Of a stretch of DNA of 64,000 nucleotides, positions 52,341-59,101 are shown in pieces. The stretch comes from Micromonospora phaseoli. GTDB taxonomy: Bacteria > Actinomycetota > Actinomycetes > Mycobacteriales > Micromonosporaceae. The stretch spans positions 248,001 to 312,000 of the forward strand of contig NZ_FNYV01000002.1 in NCBI RefSeq assembly GCF_900109115.1, given 5' to 3'. How positions within the stretch are numbered: the stretch's first letter is position 1; each line of letters opens with the position of its first letter. Below the pieces are notes generated by a model. The model was not told the DNA's origin, ran no database searches, and saw only the letters and a program-made list of their open reading frames with translations. The position numbers were made by a program, and so were the translations under genes.

Positions 52341-53426
52341 ATGTCGAAACTGCGCGCCCTGGCCGCGCTCGCGGCGCTGACGCTCGCCGGCGCGCTGCTG
52401 GCGGTCATCCCGTCGACCGCCGCCTCCGCCGCCACCTGCGCCACGCCGTGGCAGTCCTCGGCGGTCTACACCGGAGGCATGCAGGTCTCCCACAACGGCC
52501 GCAACTATCAGGCGAGGTGGTGGACCCAGAGCGAGGCCCCGCCCGGCAGCACCGGGGTCTGGCAGGATCTCGGCGCCTGCGGCGGCGGCAGCACACCGCC
52601 GCCCTCGAGCGGCACCTGCAACCACCCGAACTGGGTCGCCGGCACCTGGTACCCGGCCGGCAGCATCGTGCGATACACCAACGGCCAGTACTACATCGCC
52701 GAGCACGACAATCCCGGCTACGACCCGATCGTCAGCACCTGGTACTGGAACCCGTACACCTGCTCGGGCACGCCGCCCACCAGCAGCCCACCGCCCAGCA
52801 ATCCCGGCTCCTTCGTGGTCAGCGAGGCCCAGTTCAACCAGATGTTCCCGGGCCGAAACTCCTTCTACACCTACTCCGGGCTGGTCTCGGCGCTCGGTGC
52901 CTACCCCGCGTTCGCCCGCACCGGCAGCGCCACCGTGCAGCGGCAGGAGGCCGCCGCCTTCCTTGCCAACGCGTACCACGAGACCGGCGGTCTGGTGCAC
53001 ATCGTGGAGCAGAACACCGCGAACTACCCGCACTACTGCGACGGTGGCCAGCCGTACGGCTGCCCGGCCGGCCAGGCCGCCTACTACGGGCGCGGGCCGA
53101 TCCAGCTGAGCTGGAACTTCAACTACAACGCGGCCGGCATCGCCCTCGGGCTGCCGCTGCTGACCAACCCCTGGTTGGTGCAGAACGACGCCGCCGTGGC
53201 CTGGAAGACGGCGATCTGGTACTGGATGACGCAGAACGGCCCCGGCACGATGACCGCGCACAGCGCGATGGTCAACAGCGCCGGATTCGGTCAGACCATC
53301 CGCAGCATCAACGGCTCGATCGAGTGCAACGGCGGCAACCCCGGCCAGGTGCAGAGTCGGGTCACCCGGTACCAGCAGTTCGTGGGCATCCTCGGGGTGC
53401 CCGCCGGAGCGAACCTCTACTGCTGA
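52341..53426 (+). CDS. Secreted GH19 chitinase with two chitin-binding modules
   Basis: 361 aa from ATG 52341 after GGAAGGAG. Signal peptide to about 31. Two CBM5/12-type modules: about 33-80 (PWQSSAVYTGGMQVSHNGRN, WTQSEAPP) and about 93-141 (PNWVAGTWYPAGSIVRYTNG, YWNPYTC), joined by Ser/Pro linkers. The GH19 domain (about 158-361) has catalytic Glu214 in YHETGG and Glu223 in HIVEQNT, plus YYGRGPIQLSWNFNYNAAG. Endochitinase acting outside the cell. Confidence 0.92.
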   Translation: MSKLRALAALAALTLAGALLAVIPSTAASAATCATPWQSSAVYTGGMQVSHNGRNYQARWWTQSEAPPGSTGVWQDLGACGGGSTPPPSSGTCNHPNWVAGTWYPAGSIVRYTNGQYYIAEHDNPGYDPIVSTWYWNPYTCSGTPPTSSPPPSNPGSFVVSEAQFNQMFPGRNSFYTYSGLVSALGAYPAFARTGSATVQRQEAAAFLANAYHETGGLVHIVEQNTANYPHYCDGGQPYGCPAGQAAYYGRGPIQLSWNFNYNAAGIALGLPLLTNPWLVQNDAAVAWKTAIWYWMTQNGPGTMTAHSAMVNSAGFGQTIRSINGSIECNGGNPGQVQSRVTRYQQFVGILGVPAGANLYC

Positions 53427-53431
53427 TCCCT

Positions 53432-53469
53432 CGGTCCGGCGCCGCCAAGACCCTGACGGCGCCGGACCG
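53432..53469. terminator. Bidirectional terminator between chitinase and AidB-like genes
   Basis: CGGTCCGGCGCCG (53432-53444) and CGGCGCCGGACCG (53457-53469) form a perfect 13-bp stem with a 12-nt loop, ending both converging genes. Confidence 0.8.
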
Positions 53470-53470
53470 G

Positions 53471-55099
53471 TCAGCCCACCTTCGGGGTGGCCCGGTCGAT
53501 GATCGCGGCGAAGTCGACCCCGGCCGGCAGCGTCCCGTACGCGTGCCCCCGGTCCTCGGCCAGCCGGGAGGCGCAGAAGGCGTCGGCGACCGCCGGATGG
53601 CCGTGGCGCACCAGTAGTGCGCCCTGCAGCACCAGGGCCAACTGCTCGACCACCCGCCGGGCCCGCACCTCCACCTCGGCCGGGTCGGCCAGCGCGGCCT
53701 GGACCTGGCGGACGGCGGCGTCGAGCCGTGGATCAGCGCCCGCAGCGGCGTCGACCTCGGCGTGGAACGCCGCCACCACCTCGGGCTGACCGGCCAACGC
53801 GCGCAGCACATCCAGCGCCGCCACATTGCCGGAGCCCTCCCAGATGGAGTTCAGCGGCGACTCCCGGAACAGCCGCGGCATGCCGGACTCCTCGACGTAA
53901 CCGTTGCCCCCCAGGCACTCCAGGGCCTCGGCGGCGTGGCCCGGCCAGCGCTTGCAGACCCAGTACTTGCCGACGGCGAGGGCGATCCGCTTGAACGCGG
54001 TCTCCCCCGCGTCGCCCCGGGCGGACCGGTCCGTCGCCCCGGCCAGGCGCATCATCAGCACGGTCGCGGCCTCGGACTCCACCGCCAGGTCGGCCAGCAC
54101 GTTACGCATCAACGGCTGGTCGGCCAGGTACCGGCCGAAGGCCTGGCGGTGAGCAGCGTGGTGGGCGGCGGTGATCACGCCCTGACGCATGCCCGCCGCC
54201 GCGCCGATCACGCAGTCCAGCCGGGTCAGGTTGACCATGTCGATGATGGTGCGGACGCCCCGGCCCTCGTCGCCGACGCGCCAGGCGACCGCGTCGTCGT
54301 ACTCGACCTCCGCGGAGGCGTTGGAGCGGTTGCCGAGCTTGTCCTTCAGCCGCATCAGCCGCATCGGGTTGCCGGTGCCGTCGGGCAGCACCCGTGGGAC
54401 CAGGAAGCAGGTGAGCCCGCCCGGCGCCTGGGCGAGGGTGAGGAAGACGTCGCACATCGGCGCGGAGGTGAACCACTTGTGCCCGACAAGCCGGTAGCTG
54501 CCGTCGGGCTGGGCACGCGCGACGGTGGTGTTGGCCCGCACGTCCGAGCCGCCCTGCTTCTCCGTCATCGACATGCCCGCCAGCAACCCCCGCTTGGTCA
54601 GCGGCACCCGCAACCCGAAGTCGTACGTCTTGGCGGTGAGCAGCGGCTCGTAGCGCTCGGCCAACTCGGGGGCGTGCCGCAGCGCCGGCACCGCCGCGTA
54701 CGTCATCGAGATCGGGCAGCCGTGCCCGGCATCGGGGCGCCAGGTGTAGAACTTGGCGGCCCGAGCGACGTGCGCCCCGACCCGCTCGTCGGCCCAGGGC
54801 GCGGCGTGCAGGCCGTAACCCACGGCGATCCGGATCAGCTCGTGCCAGGAGGGGTGGAACTCCACCTCGTCGACGCGGTGGCCGTAGCGGTCGTGAGTGC
54901 GCAGCACGGGCGGGTGCTCGTTGGCCAGCCGGCCGTGCTCCGCGGCCTGCTCGGTGCCGGCCAGCCGACCGAGCTCGTGCAGCTCCGCGGCGGCCCAGCC
55001 GGCTCCCTCGCGGGCCAGCCCGTCGAGCAACGCCTCCTCGTCCGCCGTGTCATGGCCGACCAGCGGTGGTACCTGGTTGAACACCTGGTGTGTGGTCAC
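53471..55099 (-). CDS. aidB: Acyl-CoA dehydrogenase, AidB-like
   Basis: 542 aa, the extra-long form of AidB. FNQVPPLVGHDTADEEALLD at the start, PISMTYAAVPALRHAPELAE, GMSMTEKQGGSDVRANTTVA (flavin loop), HKWFTSAPMCDVFLTLAQAP, EALECLGGNGYVEESGMPRL and RESPLNSIWEGSGNVAALDV are the AidB signature segments. E. coli AidB is part of the adaptive alkylation response and binds DNA; the role in actinomycetes is not clear. It overlaps a downstream-coded TetR by 4 bp. Start is ATG 55099. Confidence 0.92.
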   Translation of the reverse strand: MTTHQVFNQVPPLVGHDTADEEALLDGLAREGAGWAAAELHELGRLAGTEQAAEHGRLANEHPPVLRTHDRYGHRVDEVEFHPSWHELIRIAVGYGLHAAPWADERVGAHVARAAKFYTWRPDAGHGCPISMTYAAVPALRHAPELAERYEPLLTAKTYDFGLRVPLTKRGLLAGMSMTEKQGGSDVRANTTVARAQPDGSYRLVGHKWFTSAPMCDVFLTLAQAPGGLTCFLVPRVLPDGTGNPMRLMRLKDKLGNRSNASAEVEYDDAVAWRVGDEGRGVRTIIDMVNLTRLDCVIGAAAGMRQGVITAAHHAAHRQAFGRYLADQPLMRNVLADLAVESEAATVLMMRLAGATDRSARGDAGETAFKRIALAVGKYWVCKRWPGHAAEALECLGGNGYVEESGMPRLFRESPLNSIWEGSGNVAALDVLRALAGQPEVVAAFHAEVDAAAGADPRLDAAVRQVQAALADPAEVEVRARRVVEQLALVLQGALLVRHGHPAVADAFCASRLAEDRGHAYGTLPAGVDFAAIIDRATPKVG

Positions 55100-55695
55100 G
55101 GCGAAACTCCCAGTGCGCGGTGGATGAAGGTGGTCAGGCCGCCGATGGTGTCCGGGCCGGCGACGCCGGCGGCCAGCGGGCCCACCAACGCCTCGGCCAG
55201 GGCACCGACCACGGCGGTGGAGGCCAGCTCGGGATCCTGCGGCGGCAGTTCACCGCTGGCCACACCGCCGGCGATGTAGCCGGCGAGCAGCGCGGCGTGG
55301 GCGCGTCGGAAGACCAGCCGCTGCGTCTCGACCGCCGGGTCGACCGGTTCGACGAGCAGCGCGTACGCCAGTCGCGGAGACTGCAGGGCCCGGCCGGAGA
55401 AGGTCTCGACGACCGCCCGGATCCGCTCGGCGGCGGTGCTCTCCCGGGCGGCGGCCCGGGCCACCGCGTCCACCTCACGCTGACTGGCGGCGCGGAACAC
55501 CTCGGCGAACAGGTCGGCCTTGGCGGGAAAGTGGCGGTACACGGTGCCGGTCGCCAGGCCGGCACGTTCGGCGACGGCGGCGACCGAGCAGCCGGCGTAG
55601 CCGTGTTCGGCCAGAATGCCGATCGCGGCGGCCACGATGCGCTCCCGCGAGGCGGTCAGCCGCGCCTTCACCCGCTCCGTGCTCCGGTATGCCAC
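55096..55695 (-). CDS. TetR family transcriptional regulator
   Basis: 199 aa, GTG 55695. HTH region: ASRERIVAAAIGILAEHGYA, VAERAGLATGTVYRHFPAKA. Its stop overlaps the AidB-like start (ATGA), so the regulator gene comes first and both form one operon. A palindrome begins 3 bp before the start codon, fitting autoregulation. Confidence 0.88.
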   Translation of the reverse strand: MAYRSTERVKARLTASRERIVAAAIGILAEHGYAGCSVAAVAERAGLATGTVYRHFPAKADLFAEVFRAASQREVDAVARAAARESTAAERIRAVVETFSGRALQSPRLAYALLVEPVDPAVETQRLVFRRAHAALLAGYIAGGVASGELPPQDPELASTAVVGALAEALVGPLAAGVAGPDTIGGLTTFIHRALGVSP

Positions 55696-55697
55696 GC

Positions 55698-55723
55698 AAG
55701 AATTGAACCATCATTCATTTCTT
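55698..55723. promoter_or_regulatory. Operator of the aidB-TetR operon
   Basis: A 26-bp inverted repeat: AAGAA-T-TGAA arm and TTCA-T-TTCTT arm around a 6-bp centre; 10 of 13 pairs match. Unusually AT-rich and adjacent to the start codon. Confidence 0.65.
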
Positions 55724-55778
55724 ATCGGCAAGGCTCCGCCCGGCGGCAAGGACCTGCCCGCTCCGCGCGGATCGCCGC

Positions 55779-56660
55779 TCAGCACAGCGGCTTGGCGAAC
55801 CAGTGGTGGGCGTAAGGGTTGTCGTTGTAGCGCGGGATCTCGTGGTAGCCCTCGGCGCGGTAGAGCCGCATCGCCTCGGTGAGGGTGCGGTTGGTGTCGA
55901 GGCGCACGCTGGTGGCGCCGGCCGCCGCGGCGTGCCGCTCCAACTCGCCGAGCAGGCGACGTCCGACGCCGAGCCCGCGTACCGAGGCCGACACCCAGAG
56001 GCGCTTGATCTCGGCGGGCTCGCCCGGGGGCAACCGCAGCGCGCCACAGCCCACCGCCTCGGTCGAGACGGTGGCGACCAGGAAGAGGCCGGCCGGAGGC
56101 ACGAGTTCCTGTTCGTCGACGCCACCACGACTGAGGTCGAAGCCGACGTCGAACCGCTTGGCGAGTTCCCGCGCGTACGCCCGCAGGCAGGCGCGGGCGC
56201 GAGGCTCACCGGGATGGCAGGGACCGATGGTGACCAGCGATGCCATCAGCAGGCGCTCGACCTCGGCCATGGCGGAGGTGAGCCGGGCACGCTGACCGTC
56301 GGTGAGCGGCGCGAGGACCGACCAGGCCAGCTCGTCGGACCTGCCGTCCAGCAGGTGCCACTCGACGCGGCCGGCGTCGGTGAGGCGGACGGTCCGCACC
56401 CGCCCGTCGGACTCGCCGGGCCCCACCACGACGAGCCCCGCGCCCTCCAAGGTCCGCAGCAGCCGGCTGAGGTAACCCGCGTCGAGATCCAGCCGGGTCC
56501 GCAGGGCCGCGACTTCGGCGCCCGCCGGGCCGATCTCCCACAGCAGACGTGACTGTGCCAACGGTCGGTCACGGGCGAGGTAGCTGTCGTCCAGCGCGCC
56601 GACACGCTGGGTCACGGTGCGGTTGAAGCGCCGTACCGTCTCGACCATTCCGCGATCCAT
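55779..56660 (-). CDS. MarR-GNAT fusion protein
   Basis: 293 aa. The N-terminal MarR wHTH (about 20-140) has LLWEIGPAGAEVAALRTRLD, LDAGYLSRLLRTLEGAGLVV and SDGRVRTVRLTDAGR. The C-terminal GNAT domain (about 180-290) has EIKRLWVSASVRGLGVGRRL with the acetyl-CoA loop RGLGVGRRL. Such fusions may regulate a resistance gene and acetylate a substrate, or sense acetyl-CoA. It is divergent from the RibD-like reductase gene. Confidence 0.9.
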   Translation of the reverse strand: MDRGMVETVRRFNRTVTQRVGALDDSYLARDRPLAQSRLLWEIGPAGAEVAALRTRLDLDAGYLSRLLRTLEGAGLVVVGPGESDGRVRTVRLTDAGRVEWHLLDGRSDELAWSVLAPLTDGQRARLTSAMAEVERLLMASLVTIGPCHPGEPRARACLRAYARELAKRFDVGFDLSRGGVDEQELVPPAGLFLVATVSTEAVGCGALRLPPGEPAEIKRLWVSASVRGLGVGRRLLGELERHAAAAGATSVRLDTNRTLTEAMRLYRAEGYHEIPRYNDNPYAHHWFAKPLC

Positions 56661-56664
56661 GATT

Positions 56665-56680
56665 GCTGACTTTAGTCAGC
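56665..56680. promoter_or_regulatory. MarR-type operator
   Basis: GCTGACTTTAGTCAGC has perfect 7-bp arms around TT, 4 bp before the MarR-GNAT start. Candidate autoregulatory site. Confidence 0.65.
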
Positions 56681-56782
56681 CATTTCGGGATCCGGTAGTG
56701 GACACCGCCGCGCCGGACGGAGAATGTCAGCCGCTGCGGGCAGGATCGGGTGCGCTGACAACGACGGTCCGAAGGAGCCGAC

Positions 56783-57334
56783 ATGCGCAGGATCATCAAC
56801 TCGACGTACATCAGCCTCGACGGCGTCATCGACGAACCCGCCTGGACGATGCCCTACTTCGACGACGAGGCCGCCGCCTTCGCCGGGGAGCAGACTGCCG
56901 TGGCCGACGCCCTGTTGATGGGCCGGCGGACGTACGAAGGCTTCGCCGCCGCCTGGCCCACCCGCGACGAGAGCGACCCGAGCACCGGCGCGGCCTACTT
57001 CAACAACGTCAGGAAGTACGTCGCGTCGACCACCCTTGTCGATCCGGAGTGGCGTAACAGCGAGGTGCTCAAGGGCGACCTGGTCGAGGCCGTCACCGCG
57101 CTCAAGGCCCAGCCGGGCGGTGACATCCTGATGTACGGCTACGGCGTGGTCACCCAGGCCCTGGTCAAGGCGGGCCTGGTGGACGAGGTCCGCTTCTGGA
57201 TCCATCCGGTCATCGTCGGCGGGCCGTCGCTCTCCGCGGCGCTGGCCGATCCGCGCACCACCCTGGCGCTGGTCGGCACGCGGGTCTTCGCCAGCGGCGT
57301 CATCGTCGCGACCTACGCACCGACCACCGGCTAG
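56783..57334 (+). CDS. RibD C-terminal / dihydrofolate reductase-like protein
   Basis: 183 aa, ATG 56783 after GAAGGAG. Start RRIINSTYISLDGVIDEPAW, then ADALLMGRRTYEGFAAAWPT (cofactor region) and GDILMYGYGVVTQALVKAGL, VDEVRFWIHPVIVGG match the RibD_C family of NADPH-dependent reductases. Many members are of unknown use and sit by stress regulators. The stop codon lies in a 19-bp tandem repeat. Confidence 0.92.
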   Translation: MRRIINSTYISLDGVIDEPAWTMPYFDDEAAAFAGEQTAVADALLMGRRTYEGFAAAWPTRDESDPSTGAAYFNNVRKYVASTTLVDPEWRNSEVLKGDLVEAVTALKAQPGGDILMYGYGVVTQALVKAGLVDEVRFWIHPVIVGGPSLSAALADPRTTLALVGTRVFASGVIVATYAPTTG

Positions 57335-57368
57335 CCGGCCGCGGATCGGCTAGCCGGCCGCGGATCGG
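57331..57368. repeat. 19-bp tandem repeat at the RibD-like gene end
   Basis: CTAGCCGGCCGCGGATCGG occurs twice without a gap and is followed by CGAGG. The first copy contains the TAG stop. Both copies contain a short CCGGCCG-type palindrome, giving a small terminator-like structure. Confidence 0.75.
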
Positions 57369-57414
57369 CGAGGCGAGCAATCCGGTGACTCGGCGACAGA
57401 CCCGGTCCGCCGGG

Positions 57415-58758
57415 TCACCGGCGCAGGGCGGACGAGGTCAGGGCCACCATTGCGGTCGCCGCCAGCACCCCCGCGCAGGCGTACAGCACCGCCGCGGCAC
57501 CGACGATTCCGGCGAGCGAGCCGAGCGCGTTGGTCGTCAGCAGCAGTGCCAGACTCTGCACGAGGACGAGCACGGACTGCACCCGGCCCAGGTGCGTGAC
57601 CGGCGCGGCAGCCAGGATCAGCGGGCCGACGTGGGTGGCGAAGAGTCCGGAGCCGGCACCGAGGACCACCCCGGCGCCGACCGCCGCCAGCGGCCAGTCG
57701 CCGACGACCAGTACCGTCGACCCGCCCGCGAACAGCAGGGCGACGCCGACGGCGGCCACCAGCAACCCGGCGGCAGCCGCCACGCCCGGGCGGGACAACG
57801 CACCGCGTACCAGCACGGTCACCGCGACGGTGACGGTGCCCAGCGCCACCGCCGCGACGACCGCACCGGCAACCTGCGACGACCACCCCTGCTCCCGGCC
57901 CAGCAGCGGCACGAGCAGCGAGGGGACCGGCAGGAGAAAGCCCGCCGCGACACCGGTGACCAGCAGCGCCGGCCGCAGCGTGCGGTGCCGCCAGGCAAGG
58001 CGTAGCCCGTCCAGCGCGGTCCGCCAGACCGGGCGGGTCGGCTCCGTCCGGTCGCCCGCCGACCGGGCCGCCTCCGTCGATTCGAGGCCGTCCCCGCGCG
58101 GACGCAGGGCCACCAGGACGCACAGCATCACCAGGAAGGTCGCGGCGTTGGCCAGGGCCACCCCGGCCAGCCCGGTCGCGACCAGGATCAGGCTGCCCAC
58201 CGGCGGTCCGGCGAACAGGGCCAGCTGCCCGGCCAGGTGACGGGCAGACATCGCGCGGGCGAGGGCGACGGGCGGCACCAGGCGCCGGGGCATCGAGCCC
58301 GTGCTCGGCAGGTAGAACGCGTCGACGATCCCGATGGCCAGGGCGGTGAGCAGCAGGGGCAACCGTGGGTCGGTCGACGACCAGGCGGCGTTGGCCAGCG
58401 CCACCATCACCACGACCATCGCCGTGTCCGAGCCGACCATGACCGGCCAGGCGCCGACCCGGTCGGCAACCGCCCCACCCACCAGGAGCAGGAGCACCCG
58501 GGGCAGTGTTATCCCGGTCAGCACCAGCGCGGCGAAGCTGCCCCCCTGCCCCGCCGCGACCCAGCCCATCGCGAAGGCCATGGCCTGCGCACCGACCAGA
58601 CTCACCGCCGTGCCACCGAGCCAGGCCCAGTACCTGCCCGGCACTTCCGACCGGGTTGCAGTCGCCACCACAATGGCCCCCCGCCCACCGCGGGCCGGCG
58701 GGCGCCGGCCGGTCTCGCGTCCGGAGGACTCTCCGACCTCCACCGGGTCGAGAGTCAA
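57415..58758 (-). CDS. MFS transporter
   Basis: 447 aa. The TTG at 58758 has CGGAGC upstream; a GTG further in is possible. Twelve membrane segments; RVLLLLVGGAVADRVGAWPV between TM2 and TM3, AFYLPSTGSMPRRLVPPVAL and the second-half VVLGAGSGLFATHVGPLILA. It belongs to the drug-efflux type. Neither neighbouring gene gives a clear role. Confidence 0.87.
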   Translation of the reverse strand: MTLDPVEVGESSGRETGRRPPARGGRGAIVVATATRSEVPGRYWAWLGGTAVSLVGAQAMAFAMGWVAAGQGGSFAALVLTGITLPRVLLLLVGGAVADRVGAWPVMVGSDTAMVVVMVALANAAWSSTDPRLPLLLTALAIGIVDAFYLPSTGSMPRRLVPPVALARAMSARHLAGQLALFAGPPVGSLILVATGLAGVALANAATFLVMLCVLVALRPRGDGLESTEAARSAGDRTEPTRPVWRTALDGLRLAWRHRTLRPALLVTGVAAGFLLPVPSLLVPLLGREQGWSSQVAGAVVAAVALGTVTVAVTVLVRGALSRPGVAAAAGLLVAAVGVALLFAGGSTVLVVGDWPLAAVGAGVVLGAGSGLFATHVGPLILAAAPVTHLGRVQSVLVLVQSLALLLTTNALGSLAGIVGAAAVLYACAGVLAATAMVALTSSALRR

Positions 58759-59101
58759 GCTCCGACGATGCGGTGCTGCGTCGGACGCCCCGAGCCGGCC
58801 GGCCTGGAGCAGCGGTCGCGATTGCGGAGGAACATTGCGGGCCCGTTTCGGTCTGACGACGTACCGGAAACCCAGGGGTTGCGCGGCCCGCGAGGGTGCC
58901 GCTATGTTAGCGATAACATAGATGATACGTCATATCATCGACCAACCTACCACCACCGCGCGTGGCGCCCCGTCCCCGCACGCCGCGCGTCCGCCGGGGC
59001 GTGGCCGTCCGCCGGGGCGCACCGGCTCGGCCGCGCCGCGACACGCGCCACCGGTCGGCCCGTGCCCGGCAATTCATCAGCCCCGAATCCAGGAGGCCGT
59101 C
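58759..59101. other. Upstream region of the GH127 gene
   Basis: The region holds the LacI-type operator (58902-58921) and next to it GATGAT-7 bp-ATCATC (58921-58939), a further inverted repeat. No gene is visible. The following 160 bp is a GC-rich leader before the AGGAGG ribosome site at about 59092. Confidence 0.6.
58902..58921. promoter_or_regulatory. LacI-type operator before the GH127 gene
   Basis: CTATGTTAGCGATAACATAG pairs at 9 of 10 positions. It shares ATGTTA-n-CGATAACAT with the site before the xylanase gene (61990). A LacI gene begins at the right window edge, which suggests a small regulon. Confidence 0.75.
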
